Notes under the pieces: model-generated
Database searches by the model: none
Told to the model about the DNA's origin: nothing
Seen by the model: only the letters and a program-made list of their open reading frames with translations
Program-made: the position numbers and the translations under genes
Shown here: piece after piece, positions 26,737 through 36,638 of the stretch
How the letters are laid out: each line of letters begins with the position of its first letter
Numbering within the stretch: the stretch's first letter is position 1
Source of the DNA: Blautia sp.
Lineage (GTDB): Bacteria; Bacillota; Clostridia; Lachnospirales; Lachnospiraceae
Direction of reading: 5' to 3'
Assembly: GCA_017515325.1 (NCBI GenBank)
Contig: JAFWGA010000013.1
Coordinates: 124,001 to 188,000 of the forward strand
Length of the DNA stretch: 64,000 bases

Positions 26737-29170
26737 AGCCCATCTGTACCTTTACCTGGTATTCTTTCTTTCCTTCCTGTGGCGGAATGACGTTTCCGTT
26801 GATGCGGACACCGTCCACATCCATATAGAGGACGCCCTTCTGGACTCCGGCAGGATGGTCCACGGTGATATGGTAGACAGCGCCCCGGTATACCCGGTCT
26901 ATGGTAAAGCTGCCGAAATCCTCCGGAATGCAGGGATCAATCTTCAGTCCGTCCAGAGTAGGCCAGATGCCGAGGATGGCCTGGGAGAGGTTCACAAAGG
27001 TCCAGGCTGCTGTACCGGTGAGCCAGCTGTTTTTGGCTTCACCATGGCGGGCTGCGTCGGCGCCGGCGATCATCTGGGAATAGCAGTAGGGTTCGGTCCG
27101 GTGGATCTCCGAGATGTCTTCGATATAGGAAGGACAGGTTTTACGGTAGATCTCGAAGGCTCTGTTTCCCCTGCCGATGACTGTCTCGGCGATAGAGATC
27201 CAGGGATTGTTGTGGCAGAAGATACCGGCATTTTCCTTGTATCCCGGCGGATAGGAGGAGATCTCACCCAGATTCAGGTAATATCTGGTGTAAGCCGGCT
27301 GAAGGATCATGATGCCGTATTTGGTATCCAGTTTTTCTCTGACAGAATTTAAGGCTTTCTCAGCCAGACCTTCCTCCACACCGATTCCGGCAAAAACGCA
27401 GAAGCCCTGGGGCTCGATATAGATCTGGCCTTCCTCGCATTCGTGGGAGCCCACCTTCTGGGAATTGGCATCGTAGGCACGCAGGAACCATTCGCCATCC
27501 CAGCCTGCATCCAAAACGGCCTGATAAACGGAGGATACGGCGGACAGAGCGTCGTCGGCAAGGGTCTTACGCCCGGTATGGGCGCACAGGTCGGCGTATT
27601 CTTTGCCATAGCGCACGAACATGCCGGCGATAAAGACCGACTCAGCCACCGGCCCGTCAGAAGGACCCGTCGTCTGGAAGGATTCGCCTGGTGTCTCGGA
27701 GAAGCAGTTCAGGTTCAGGCAGTCATTCCAGTCGGCTCTGCCGATCAGAGGAATGCCGTGAGGGCCTAAGTGGGTGCGGATATAGTTGAAGGATCTGGTC
27801 AGGTGCTCGAACAGGGGCTGTTCGCTTCCCGGTCTGTTGTCAAAGGGAACCGGCTCGTCCAGAATAGAGAAATCACCGGTTTCGCGGACATAGGCACTCG
27901 TGGCGGCAACGAGCCACATAGGATCGTCATTGAAGCCGCTTCCGATGTCCATGTTTCCTTTCTTGGTAAGGGGCTGGTACTGATGATAGGCACTGCCGTC
28001 CTCAAACTGAGTGGCGGCAATATCCAGGACCCGTTCTCTTGCCCGCTCAGGGATCAGATGAACAAAGCCCAAAAGATCCTGGCAGGAATCCCTGAAGCCC
28101 ATGCCTCTTCCGGTGCCGCTTTCGTAATAGGAGGCGGAACGGGAGAGATTGAAGGTCACCATGCACTGATATTGGTTCCAGATATTGGCCATTCGATTGA
28201 CGTGCTCGTTCTGGCTTTCTACGTGATAGCGGCACAGAAGCTTATCCCAATAGCTATGAAGGGCTTCAAATGCTGCGTCTGCCTGGGAGGATTCTGCAAA
28301 AGCCTTCTGGAGCTTAAGGGCAGGAGCCTTGTTGATGACATTGGGGGCTTCCCATTTTTCGTCCTTAGGATTCTCGCAATATCCCAGGATGAAGATGAAT
28401 TCTCGGGACTGGCCAGCTTCAAGGGAGACATCAAGCTGATGGCTTGCGATGGGGTACCAGCCGCTGGCGATGGAAGAGCGGGCTTTTCCGTCCACTACGG
28501 CCTGGGGGAATTGATTCGAATTGCCGTAGCCTAAGAATTCATCGCGGGAGGTGTCAAAACCATCTACAGGAGCATTGACCGTAAAGAAACTGTAATGATC
28601 TCTGCGCTCCCTGTATTCTGTCTTGTGGTAGATCGTGCTTCCAATGACCTCAACCTCCCCGATGCTTAAATTACGCTGGAAATTGGTGCTGTCATCTACC
28701 GCATTCCAGAGACAGAATTCGACGTAGGAAAAGACAGAAAAGCTTTTGGCTTCGCTTCCTTCGTTCGTCAGGATCAGGCGATTGATTTCGCAGGGACTTC
28801 CGACAGGGACGAAATTGACCAGTTCGGCCTTGAGGCCGTTCTTTTTTCCGGTGAAATGGGTATAGCCCATGCCATGGCGGCATTCGTAAAAGTCCAAAGG
28901 CGTGCGTGAAGGCATAAAACCGGGATTCCAGATATCATTTCCATCCTTGATGTAGTAGTATTTTCCGTTAGAATCCATGGGGATGTCATTGTACCTGTAA
29001 CGGGTGATACGGCGAAGCTTGGCATCCTTATAGAAGCTGTATCCTCCGCAGGTGTTGGAGATCAGGGTGAAGAAGTCCTCTGAACCAAGATAATTGATCC
29101 AAGGCAGCGGAGTTTGGGGAGTGGTGATGACATATTCCTGATTTTTATCGTCAAAATATCCGAATTTCAT
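26735..29170 (-). CDS. GH94 cellobiose phosphorylase
   Basis: An 811-residue cytoplasmic enzyme that splits cellobiose with phosphate into glucose 1-phosphate and glucose. [15 protein letters not shown] at the start, [13 protein letters not shown], and the catalytic-region motif DWNDCLNLN (Asp480 to Asp483) agree with cellobiose phosphorylases, and the length matches. Related GH94 enzymes act on chitobiose or cyclic glucans and are longer or lack these motifs. It is divergent from a LacI regulator and an ABC uptake system, so substrate entry and cleavage are probably controlled together. An unusual point is that it is the only minus-strand gene in the window. Confidence 0.9.
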   Translation of the reverse strand: MKFGYFDDKNQEYVITTPQTPLPWINYLGSEDFFTLISNTCGGYSFYKDAKLRRITRYRYNDIPMDSNGKYYYIKDGNDIWNPGFMPSRTPLDFYECRHGMGYTHFTGKKNGLKAELVNFVPVGSPCEINRLILTNEGSEAKSFSVFSYVEFCLWNAVDDSTNFQRNLSIGEVEVIGSTIYHKTEYRERRDHYSFFTVNAPVDGFDTSRDEFLGYGNSNQFPQAVVDGKARSSIASGWYPIASHQLDVSLEAGQSREFIFILGYCENPKDEKWEAPNVINKAPALKLQKAFAESSQADAAFEALHSYWDKLLCRYHVESQNEHVNRMANIWNQYQCMVTFNLSRSASYYESGTGRGMGFRDSCQDLLGFVHLIPERARERVLDIAATQFEDGSAYHQYQPLTKKGNMDIGSGFNDDPMWLVAATSAYVRETGDFSILDEPVPFDNRPGSEQPLFEHLTRSFNYIRTHLGPHGIPLIGRADWNDCLNLNCFSETPGESFQTTGPSDGPVAESVFIAGMFVRYGKEYADLCAHTGRKTLADDALSAVSSVYQAVLDAGWDGEWFLRAYDANSQKVGSHECEEGQIYIEPQGFCVFAGIGVEEGLAEKALNSVREKLDTKYGIMILQPAYTRYYLNLGEISSYPPGYKENAGIFCHNNPWISIAETVIGRGNRAFEIYRKTCPSYIEDISEIHRTEPYCYSQMIAGADAARHGEAKNSWLTGTAAWTFVNLSQAILGIWPTLDGLKIDPCIPEDFGSFTIDRVYRGAVYHITVDHPAGVQKGVLYMDVDGVRINGNVIPPQEGKKEYQVKVQMG

Positions 29171-29204
29171 AATGGAAGCCTCCTGGCAAATCTGTTGTTT
29201 CTCC

Positions 29205-29232
29205 GTAACTGCATAAAGTGCTGGGCAGTTAC
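29205..29232 (+). repeat. S-type hairpin repeat, copy in phosphorylase leader
   Basis: Arms GTAACTGC and GCAGTTAC identical to those at 1702-1734, with a shorter loop containing AAAGTGC. It lies in the 5' leader of the minus-strand gene. Confidence 0.6.
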
Positions 29233-29478
29233 GTCTTTCCTCTTAGAACGCTTGTCCTGGTCTGAAAAAATGTTTTCGGCAGGCAAATCTGCCGAGGACA
29301 AAATCAATCTCCTGCCATGCCCGGTGCTTGCGGGCTTGTTTTCAGTATATCTAAGGGAAAGGGGAAAAGCAATAGAGAAAATTACCTTATTTTTCGCTGC
29401 AGTTTCGAAACAAGAGAATATTTGTAAGAATACAGACGAAAACCCAGCGAAAATACAGAAGTAACATGCCCTTAATCA

Positions 29479-29524
29479 ACGAAAACTTTCGTAAAAATAT
29501 GGCTTGCCCGTACTCTTATTTGAA
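29479..29524 (-). promoter_or_regulatory. Candidate phosphorylase promoter with LacI-type operator
   Basis: On the minus strand TTCAAA (29524-29519), 17 bases, CATATT (29501-29496). The palindrome ACGAAAACTTTCGT (29479-29492) begins just downstream of the -10 box, the position of a blocking operator. The boxes are 4/6 matches each, so the promoter call is tentative; the palindrome is clear. Confidence 0.45.
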
Positions 29525-29604
29525 ATAATGCATAAAACCAGGATGGGATATTTGTGCAAATAAGGAAAAATGATGACAGACAACCAGTTTTCCTTGATAT
29601 CCTC

Positions 29605-29657
29605 TTGAAAAACCATAGAGAAAATAGTATGATAAGGCTACGAAAACGATTAAGTCA
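29605..29657 (+). promoter_or_regulatory. lacI-side promoter with operator/cre-like site
   Basis: TTGAAA (29605-29610), 17 bases, TATGAT (29628-29633). The sequence ACGAAAACGATTAAGT begins about at the predicted start site; it shares ACGAAAAC with the operator at 29479 and also resembles a CcpA cre site. Autoregulation is the simplest reading. Confidence 0.55.
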
Positions 29658-29886
29658 TGAGAATGGCATGGTTATTATTTCTGTACAGCACTTGGCTTTT
29701 CCATATTGTTTAGGGACGTAAGGCTGTTAAATGGGGGATTTGCCGACTGGGGGATGAGGCGAAACATGTTTCGGCATGATTGACGAAACCGATTTAGAGA
29801 GTCCTGCCAGGAACCGCCACTTCTGCCACAGCAAAGGACCGAGTCTTACGGGAGCAGGACTAAGACAGAAAGGAGGTTCGACTGAA

Positions 29887-30912
29887 ATGGTGTCAATGAA
29901 GGAAATTGCAAAGAGATGCAATGTATCTGTTGCTACGGTGAGCAAAGCACTGAATGGATATACGGATATTGGCGAATCCACCAGACGGTTGGTCATGAGC
30001 ACGGCCAGTGAAGCCGGTTATCTGCCGAATTCCTCTGCCAGAGCTCTGAAGACGAAGCGAACCTTCAATCTTGGTGTTATTTTTGTAGACCAGGGAATGA
30101 GCGGCCTTACCCATGAGTATTTCAATCATGTCCTGGACAGCTTTAAAAAAAGGGCTGAAGCCCAGGGATATGATATCACCTTCGCCTGTACCCGTATTGC
30201 GGATAAGCAGATGAGCTATTATGAGCACTGTCGTTACAGGGGAGTTGACGGCGTGGTGATGGCTTGTGTGGATTTTGATTCTGCAGAAATCCGAGAGCTG
30301 GTACAGTCATCCCTCCCTATTGTGACGATAGATCATGTTTTCGACGGGCATATATCCATTGTGTCAAACAATGTCCAGGGAATGGAAGCTCTGGTGTCTT
30401 ATATTTGTGAATGCGGCCATCGTAGGATTGCTTATATCCATGGGGAAAATACGTCTCCGACAAAGGCAAGACTGGCGGGATATTACAGAACCCTGCAGCG
30501 TTATGGTATCTCCGCTGTTGAGGCATACGTTCAGGAGGGTTCCTACCGAAATCCGGAGCTGGCGGAGGAACTGACAGCCAAGCTGTTAAATATGAAGGAA
30601 CCGCCCACCTGCATTATGTATTCAGATGATTATGCTGCTATGGGGGGGATCAATGAGATCCGGATGAGAGGCATGAAAATCCCTGAGGATATTTCTGTGG
30701 CAGGATATGACGGCATCGATTTTGTCCGGATCATGGAACCCAGGCTGACGACACTCTGCCAGGATACAGACCGGATCGGAAAACTGGCCGCCGACAGGCT
30801 GATTGACCTGATCGAGCATCCCAAGACTGCTCTGGTCGATAAATATATGGTCGATGGTACCTTGTTTAAAGGCGGGTCGGTAAAAAAACTTCGGCAGATT
30901 CATATCGCTTAA
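29887..30912 (+). CDS. LacI-family transcriptional regulator
   Basis: A 341-residue repressor. The helix-turn-helix and hinge occupy residues 1-55 (MKEIAKRCNVSVATVSKALN, then NSSARALKTKR). The rest is a periplasmic-binding-like sensor domain, with IVTIDHVFDG and GMKIPEDISVAGYDGIDF. The frame opens earlier, but ATG 29887 follows AAAGGAGG. Given its neighbours it probably senses a cellobiose-type sugar or phosphorylated product and controls the divergent phosphorylase and the downstream transporter. Confidence 0.92.
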   Translation: MVSMKEIAKRCNVSVATVSKALNGYTDIGESTRRLVMSTASEAGYLPNSSARALKTKRTFNLGVIFVDQGMSGLTHEYFNHVLDSFKKRAEAQGYDITFACTRIADKQMSYYEHCRYRGVDGVVMACVDFDSAEIRELVQSSLPIVTIDHVFDGHISIVSNNVQGMEALVSYICECGHRRIAYIHGENTSPTKARLAGYYRTLQRYGISAVEAYVQEGSYRNPELAEELTAKLLNMKEPPTCIMYSDDYAAMGGINEIRMRGMKIPEDISVAGYDGIDFVRIMEPRLTTLCQDTDRIGKLAADRLIDLIEHPKTALVDKYMVDGTLFKGGSVKKLRQIHIA

Positions 30913-31031
30913 GCATATTTTAAGGATGCAGTAAGGCGAGGGCCGGCAATAGAATGATGTTTCTGTCACGGCATATCGTGACCAGAGATATAGGAAGACA
31001 AAAAAACAAATGGTTCAAGGAGGAAAACAAG

Positions 31032-32348
31032 ATGAAGAGAAAGATGCTTAGTGTTCTTCTTACGGCGGCGATGGTAGCCGGACTGACAGTAGCGGCGGCA
31101 GCTCCGGCCTGTGCGGCTGAGGCAGAGGGCGATACCCTGAATATCTATTGCTGGAACGAAGAATTCAAGACCCGTATTACCGATCATTATCCGGGATATG
31201 AAGAGGTTGACGCTACCACCGGTAAGATCGGTGACGTAACGGTCAGCTGGAACATCACCCCCAATCAGGACAATGCCTATCAGAACAATCTGGATGAAAA
31301 CCTTCTGAACGGGAGCGGAATTGATATTTTCCTGGTAGAAGCCGACTATGCTCTGAAGTATGTCAATACAGACTTTACTGTCCCTGTTTCCGACCTTGGC
31401 CTTACAGAGGAAGAACTGGCCAATCAGTATCAGTATACCAAAGATATCGTTACGGATTCCAACGGCGCCCTTAAGGGTGTTTCATGGCAGGGCTGCCCTG
31501 GCGTTCTGATCTACAACCGTGAAGTTGCCAAGGAAGTGTTCGGCTCCGATGATGTAGAGACAGTTCAGGCCAAGGTCGCTGACTGGGATACCTTTGTTGC
31601 TACAGCTGCTGAGCTTAAGGATGCCGGTTACAAGGTAGTTGCCACGGCGAATGATACCTATCGTGTCTACTCCAACAATGTTGCGGTTCCGTGGGTTGAC
31701 AGTGAGAATATGATCGTTATCGATGACAACATCAAGAAGTGGGCGGAGGATTCCAAGGCTCTCGTTGACGCCGGCGAGACAGAGACCTTTGAGCTGTGGA
31801 GCGATGACTGGAGCAAGGGCTTCTATCCGGACGGCAAGGTTTTCGCCTATTTTGGGCCGGCATGGCTGATTGACTTCAGTATGGCAGCTGATACCGAAGG
31901 CTCCATCGCCAATATGGGCGGCTGGGGCGCTGTCGAAGGACCGCAGGGCTTCTATTGGGGCGGTACCTGGATCTGCGGAGCAGCCGGGACTGACAATCCT
32001 ACCCTTGTTGCGGATATTATGCGTCAGATGACCACCAATCCCGATGTCATGAAGGAAATCGTTCTTCAGGACAATGACTTTGTCAACAATAAGCCGGTAA
32101 TGGAAGAGCTTTCAACAGACGAAAGCTATGGCGATGCGGTTCTCGGTGGACAGAACCCGCTGGCTATGTTCTGTGCCGGTGCAGAAAAGATTGACCTTTC
32201 CAATATCTCTGCTTACGATCAGGGCTGCAACGAGGAGTTCCAGCATGCGATGAAGAACTACTTCGACGGAAATGCAAGCTATGAGGAAGCTTTGGAGCTG
32301 TTCTATACGGCTGTTCAGGAGAAATATCCGGAGCTTAGCCACAGATAA
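31032..32348 (+). CDS. ABC sugar-transporter solute-binding protein
   Basis: A 438-residue family-1 type (COG1653) extracellular binding protein. It has an N-terminal signal of about 27 residues (LSVLLTAAMVAGLTVAAAAP) and an ACAAEAEGD junction; the Cys there is not in a clean lipobox, so anchoring as a lipoprotein is uncertain. LNIYCWNEEFK begins the mature fold. ATG 31032 follows AAGGAGG. Two permease genes follow after 291 bases that contain an internal terminator, a usual way to make more binding protein than permease. Confidence 0.9.
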   Translation: MKRKMLSVLLTAAMVAGLTVAAAAPACAAEAEGDTLNIYCWNEEFKTRITDHYPGYEEVDATTGKIGDVTVSWNITPNQDNAYQNNLDENLLNGSGIDIFLVEADYALKYVNTDFTVPVSDLGLTEEELANQYQYTKDIVTDSNGALKGVSWQGCPGVLIYNREVAKEVFGSDDVETVQAKVADWDTFVATAAELKDAGYKVVATANDTYRVYSNNVAVPWVDSENMIVIDDNIKKWAEDSKALVDAGETETFELWSDDWSKGFYPDGKVFAYFGPAWLIDFSMAADTEGSIANMGGWGAVEGPQGFYWGGTWICGAAGTDNPTLVADIMRQMTTNPDVMKEIVLQDNDFVNNKPVMEELSTDESYGDAVLGGQNPLAMFCAGAEKIDLSNISAYDQGCNEEFQHAMKNYFDGNASYEEALELFYTAVQEKYPELSHR

Positions 32349-32400
32349 GCATCTGTCGGGAGCAGAACCCTTTGCCGGTTCCTGCGGCCAGGTCTTATCC

Positions 32401-32490
32401 TTATGGCAGAGCTGCCGTGAGGAAGATGTCACCTGACAGTGACCGACAACCCGCCGAGAGCGGAAGGTGCGGCTGCACCTTCCGCTTCCC
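32401..32490 (+). repeat. T-type structured repeat, copy 2
   Basis: TTATGGCAGAGCTGCCG, then AGATGTCACCTGACAGTGAC, then a perfect 12-base-arm hairpin (32459-32470 and 32475-32486) in the position of the second T1 hairpin. The first hairpin keeps its pairing although one base differs from T1. Confidence 0.65.
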
Positions 32491-32523
32491 GCTGAAGGCT
32501 CTGCCGGGAAAGCTGGATGAGAT

Positions 32524-32563
32524 ACCTGCCTGGCTGATGATAGTCAGGCAGGTTTTCTTTTTT
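32524..32563 (+). terminator. Internal terminator between binding protein and permeases
   Basis: ACCTGCCTG (32524-32532) pairs with CAGGCAGGT (32545-32553), followed by TTTTCTTTTTT. Partial read-through here would reduce permease expression relative to the binding protein. Confidence 0.8.
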
Positions 32564-32614
32564 ATGGCAGGGTTGCCGAAAAAGAAGAAGATGTTACCTG
32601 ACGGTGACCGGCGG
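32561..32614 (+). repeat. T-type structured repeat, copy 3 (short)
   Basis: TTTATGGCAGGGTTGCCGAA, then AGATGTTACCTGACGGTGAC. The hairpin GTTACC/GGTGAC has a G-U pair where copy 1 has G-C. The second hairpin is absent; the permease ribosome binding site follows about 15 bases later. Confidence 0.6.
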
Positions 32615-32639
32615 TTTTCATTCCTTATTGGAGGTTAAT

Positions 32640-33554
32640 ATGCAAAAAAAAGGAAAAAGCCAGGTAGTGCGATATAATAAATGGGGCTATTTTTTCCTTC
32701 TCCCCTTTATTATTGTCTATGTTGTGTTTCAGCTGATTCCGCTGGTAAATACGGTATATAACAGCTTTTTTGAGAATTACCGTTCCGGATTGTCCCAGAT
32801 TGGACCGAATTTCGTCGGACTGGCAAATTTCAAGACCATCTTTACAAATGGGGATATCCTGAAATATACGCAGAATACCCTGATCATGTGGGTACTGGGC
32901 TTTGTGCCGCAGATCATTGTATCCCTGCTTTTGGGAGCCTGGTTCTCAGACCCCAGCCTGAGACTGAAGGGGCAGCGTTTTTTCAAAACGGTCATCTATC
33001 TGCCGAATCTGATTATGGCTTCTGCCTTTGCCATGCTCTTTTTCACGCTGTTTTCCGATGGCGGTCCCATCAATTCCATTCTGATGAGCCTTCATCTCGT
33101 CAGCTCGCCGTACCGGTTCATGTCCCATGTCTGGAGTGTAAGAGGGCTGGTTGCCTTCATGAACTTCGTCATGTGGTTTGGCAATACCACAATCCTTTTG
33201 ATGGCAGGGATGATGGGAATAGATACCTCCCTCTATGAAGCGGCTCAGGTGGATGGAGCTACCTCTACACAGATTTTCTACCGGATCACCCTGCCTCTTC
33301 TCAGACCCATCCTTCTATATGTCATGATTACTTCTCTGATCGGCGGTTTGCAGATGTTTGATGTTCCGCAGATCTTTACCAACGGAACAGGCGATCCTGT
33401 CAGGACATCGATGACGCTGATCATGTATCTGAATAAGCACCTGTTCAGCAAGAATTATGGCATGGGCGGCGCGCTCTCAGTCTTCCTTTTCGTGATTACA
33501 GGTGTGCTGTCTCTCATTGTGTTTAGACTGAACCGGATTGGGAATAAGGATTGA
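32640..33554 (+). CDS. ABC sugar permease, MalF/UgpA type
   Basis: A 304-residue inner-membrane protein with six predicted helices. The cytoplasmic EAA loop that contacts the ATPase reads EAAQVDGATSTQIFYRITLP. ATG 32640 (MQKKGKSQ) follows GGAGG; the open frame extends a little further upstream. It pairs with the next gene. No ATPase gene is nearby. Confidence 0.93.
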   Translation: MQKKGKSQVVRYNKWGYFFLLPFIIVYVVFQLIPLVNTVYNSFFENYRSGLSQIGPNFVGLANFKTIFTNGDILKYTQNTLIMWVLGFVPQIIVSLLLGAWFSDPSLRLKGQRFFKTVIYLPNLIMASAFAMLFFTLFSDGGPINSILMSLHLVSSPYRFMSHVWSVRGLVAFMNFVMWFGNTTILLMAGMMGIDTSLYEAAQVDGATSTQIFYRITLPLLRPILLYVMITSLIGGLQMFDVPQIFTNGTGDPVRTSMTLIMYLNKHLFSKNYGMGGALSVFLFVITGVLSLIVFRLNRIGNKD

Positions 33555-33570
33555 GAAGGGAGGGAAAGCT

Positions 33571-34437
33571 ATGCCAAATGATTCTGTAAAAAAAGAAAGT
33601 AAAGGAATGGGGATTCACGGGAGAAGAACGATAGCCTATATTGTTCTGGCCCTGGTATCTTTCCTCTGTCTGTTCTGGTTTTATGTCCTGTTTATCAATG
33701 CAACCAGATCCCATGCTGAGCTGACCAAGGGCTTTACCCCGGTTCCCAGCAGTTACCTGAAACAGAACCTGAACAATATTATGACCGGCACACTTCCGGT
33801 GCTGAGAGGCATGATTAACAGCCTGATCATAGCAACCTGCAGCGCGGTGCTTTGTACCTATTTTTCCACGATGACAGCCTATGCCGTGCATGTCTATGAT
33901 TTTAAACTGAAGAAATTCATGTCTACCTTTATTCTGGCGGTCATGATGATTCCGACACAGGTTACGGCACTTGGTTTCCTGCAGCTTGTCAATCGCATGA
34001 AGCTCGATGATACCTTTATTCCCCTGATTGTTCCTTCCATTGCTGCGCCTGTCACCTATTTTTATATGAAGCAGTACATGGAAAGCTCCCTTCCCCTTTC
34101 CCTGGTGGAAGCGGCACGTATCGATGGATCCGGAGAATTCAGAACCTTTAACAATATTGTACTTCCTCTGATGAAACCGGCTATTGCGGTTCAGGCGATC
34201 TTTACCTTTGTCACAAGCTGGAATAATTACTTTACTCCGGCCCTGATTCTGCATACGGATACCAAAAAGACCCTTCCTATTCTGATTGCCCAGCTCAGGT
34301 CTGCGGACTGGCTCAAATTTGATATGGGTCAGGTTTACGCTATGATCGCCTTTTCCATTTTCCCCGTCATTGTGGTTTACCTGATTTTGTCCAAGTATAT
34401 CGTCGGTGGGGTGGCACTGGGGGCTGTAAAGGGATGA
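33571..34437 (+). CDS. ABC sugar permease, MalG/UgpE type
   Basis: A 288-residue membrane protein with six predicted helices and the EAA loop EAARIDGSGEFRTFNNIVLP. ATG 33571 follows GGGAGGG; the gene starts 16 bases after the first permease. With the binding protein it would import a beta-glucoside such as cellobiose, an inference from the neighbouring phosphorylase. The energy-coupling ATPase must be encoded elsewhere, as is common for this transporter class in Firmicutes. Confidence 0.93.
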   Translation: MPNDSVKKESKGMGIHGRRTIAYIVLALVSFLCLFWFYVLFINATRSHAELTKGFTPVPSSYLKQNLNNIMTGTLPVLRGMINSLIIATCSAVLCTYFSTMTAYAVHVYDFKLKKFMSTFILAVMMIPTQVTALGFLQLVNRMKLDDTFIPLIVPSIAAPVTYFYMKQYMESSLPLSLVEAARIDGSGEFRTFNNIVLPLMKPAIAVQAIFTFVTSWNNYFTPALILHTDTKKTLPILIAQLRSADWLKFDMGQVYAMIAFSIFPVIVVYLILSKYIVGGVALGAVKG

Positions 34438-34486
34438 CAAGTCAACGGTGACACATACCTTATGCTCCACCTTGTGGAACAAAAAA

Positions 34487-34524
34487 AGCCTGTCGGAGTT
34501 TTACTACTTCGACAGGCTTTTTTT
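34487..34524 (+). terminator. Terminator after the ABC transporter genes
   Basis: AAGCCTGTCG (34487-34496) pairs with CGACAGGCTT (34510-34519), followed by T residues. Confidence 0.9.
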
Positions 34525-34667
34525 CTGGCATAGGCCTTCTTTAGGATGGGGCGAAATGATCTGGAAAAGCGGCAGGTCAAAAAATCACTATGGATTTTCC
34601 TTTTCTTATCCTTTATAATGTTTCCCGATTTGTAACTGCAAAGAAAGGCAAGGAGGAACAAATAAGA

Positions 34668-35843
34668 ATGAGAGATCGAAAAATATTTTGCCTGAATCAG
34701 ATCAGCAAGGTAGGCCTGGCACATTTTCGTGAGGGATACAGTGTGACAGATCAGATGGATGAAGCTCACGGTGTGCTTGTGCGGTCGCAGGATATGCTCG
34801 ACATGGAGTTTTCTCCCCACCTCAGGGCGATAGCCAGGGCTGGGGCGGGTGTCAATAATATTCCGCTGGACCGCTGTGCCGAGGCTGGGATCGTGGTCTT
34901 CAATACTCCGGGGGCAAATGCGAATTCGGTGAAGGAGCTGGTGCTGGCGGGGCTGATGCTGGGAGCCAGAGATATTGTGGGAGCTGCGGCATGGGTCAGG
35001 AATAACGCGGGGGATCCGGATATCAAGAAGGTGGCGGAAAAGGCAAAGAAGGCCTTTGCCGGGCATGAGATTCAGGGAAAAACCCTTGGCGTGATCGGAC
35101 TTGGCGCTATTGGCGTCCTGGTAGCCAACGCTGCTGTGGAGCTGGGAATGAATGTTTATGGCTATGATCCCTATCTCTCTGTCCATTCTGCCTGGAGCTT
35201 GTCCAGTGAGGTACACTACGCGGCAAACCTGGATGATCTCTACAGGATCAGCGATTTCATCACCATCCATGTCCCCTATATGGATTCCACCAAGGGGATG
35301 GTCAACGCTGAAGGAATCGCCAAAATGAAGGATAAGGTAGTCTTTTTGAATTTTGCCCGGGATGCTCTGGTGGATGAAGCGGCCATGGAGAAAGCTTTGG
35401 AGACAGGCAAGGTAAAAGCCTATGTTTCAGACTTCCCGAATGAAAAATCGGTACACATGAAAAATGCGGTCATCCTGCCACATATCGGTGCTTCCACAGA
35501 AGAGGCGGAGGACAATTGTGCGATCATGGCGGTAAAAGAGCTGCAGGATTACCTGGATAATGGCAATATCCTTCATTCCGTGAATTATCCGGACGTTAAC
35601 GCGGGAATCTGCAATTGTCCGGCCAGGGTGGCAATCCTTCACAGGAATGTGCCCAATATGCTGTCCCAGATAACCGCTTTCTTTGGCAAGAACGGACTGA
35701 ATATCGAAAATCTGGCGAGCAAAGTAAAAGGCGGCTATGAGTATACCTTGATTGATCTTTCGCATACGATGCCGGAGGACACAAAGGCTCAACTCAGACA
35801 GATCCCGGACGTGCTTCGCGTCAGGCAGATCCGGAATAACTGA
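34668..35843 (+). CDS. serA: D-3-phosphoglycerate dehydrogenase
   Basis: SerA oxidises 3-phosphoglycerate, the first step of serine synthesis. The NAD-binding loop GVIGLGAIGVLVAN, catalytic Arg in NFARDALVDE, and His in LPHIGAST are present; a C-terminal ACT domain starts near residue 325 (NVPNMLSQITAFFGKNGLNI). It has 391 residues. ATG 34668 follows AAGGAGG at 11 bases. A TATAAT lies near 34614 with a poor -35 box. Serine supplies glycine and one-carbon units for the neighbouring purine pathway. Confidence 0.93.
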   Translation: MRDRKIFCLNQISKVGLAHFREGYSVTDQMDEAHGVLVRSQDMLDMEFSPHLRAIARAGAGVNNIPLDRCAEAGIVVFNTPGANANSVKELVLAGLMLGARDIVGAAAWVRNNAGDPDIKKVAEKAKKAFAGHEIQGKTLGVIGLGAIGVLVANAAVELGMNVYGYDPYLSVHSAWSLSSEVHYAANLDDLYRISDFITIHVPYMDSTKGMVNAEGIAKMKDKVVFLNFARDALVDEAAMEKALETGKVKAYVSDFPNEKSVHMKNAVILPHIGASTEEAEDNCAIMAVKELQDYLDNGNILHSVNYPDVNAGICNCPARVAILHRNVPNMLSQITAFFGKNGLNIENLASKVKGGYEYTLIDLSHTMPEDTKAQLRQIPDVLRVRQIRNN

Positions 35844-35844
35844 T

Positions 35845-35873
35845 TTGCCTTTTGAAAGGGGATAAGTTATAAT
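35845..35873 (+). promoter_or_regulatory. purC promoter
   Basis: TTGCCT (35845-35850), 17-base spacer, perfect TATAAT (35868-35873), 34 bases before the purC start and directly after the serA stop. The short leader leaves no room for a riboswitch. Confidence 0.8.
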
Positions 35874-35906
35874 CAATAGGATTTTGAGAGAAGGGAGCTT
35901 TCATTT

Positions 35907-36614
35907 ATGGAAAAAAGAGAACAGTTATATGAGGGAAAGGCAAAGAAGGTATTTGCCACAGAGGATCCGGATATCGTCATCGTCAGCTATAAGGACGATG
36001 CAACCGCCTTTAATGGCGAGAAGAAGGGCACCATCCAGGGAAAGGGAGTGATCAATAACCGGATGACAAACCTGGTCTTCGGCAAATTTGAGGAGGCTGG
36101 AATCAAGACCCACCTGATCAAGGAACTGAACGACAGGGAGACAGCCGTTAAGAAGGTGGAGATCGTGCCGCTGGAGGTTATCGTTCGCAATGTGGCGGCG
36201 GGAAGCTTCTCAAAACGCATGGGAGTAGCGGAGGGCAGTCCTCTGAAGTGCCCCATTCTGGAATTCAGCTACAAAAACGACGAACTGGGCGATCCCTTCA
36301 TCAATGATGATTATGCCCTTGCCCTGGGACTGGCGACGAGAGAAGAGCTGGACACGATCCGCAGCAGTGCCATGAAGATCAATGAGATCATGAAGGAATA
36401 TTTCCTGAATGCGGGTCTGAGGCTGATCGACTTCAAGATTGAGTTCGGTCGTTATAAGGGAGAGATTCTTTTGGCGGACGAGGTATCACCGGATACCTGC
36501 CGACTGTGGGATGTAAAGACAAATGAGAAGCTGGATAAGGATCGTTTCCGCAGGGATCTGGGCAATGTGGAGGAAGCCTACAATGAGGTGTTCCATCGGC
36601 TGGGTCTTGACTGA
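35907..36614 (+). CDS. purC: SAICAR synthetase
   Basis: PurC joins aspartate to CAIR using [30 protein letters not shown] and [20 protein letters not shown] are standard motifs, and the 235 residues are typical. It leads a purC-purB pair separated by 24 bases, the next two purine steps. Confidence 0.97.
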   Translation: MEKREQLYEGKAKKVFATEDPDIVIVSYKDDATAFNGEKKGTIQGKGVINNRMTNLVFGKFEEAGIKTHLIKELNDRETAVKKVEIVPLEVIVRNVAAGSFSKRMGVAEGSPLKCPILEFSYKNDELGDPFINDDYALALGLATREELDTIRSSAMKINEIMKEYFLNAGLRLIDFKIEFGRYKGEILLADEVSPDTCRLWDVKTNEKLDKDRFRRDLGNVEEAYNEVFHRLGLD

Positions 36615-36638
36615 CAAAAGAGATAAAGGAGTCAAAAG

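Larger units (their letters stand above)
29171..29886. other. 716-base divergent control region of the sugar locus
   Basis: No gene is supported. It contains, from left to right, an S-type repeat (29205-29232), the candidate minus-strand promoter and operator (29479-29524), the candidate plus-strand promoter and operator (29605-29657), and a long lacI leader. Confidence 0.6.

Noticed and set aside
27770-28534. 254-codon plus-strand open frame opposite the GH94 gene
   Set aside because: Lies fully inside the phosphorylase gene; no family resemblance.
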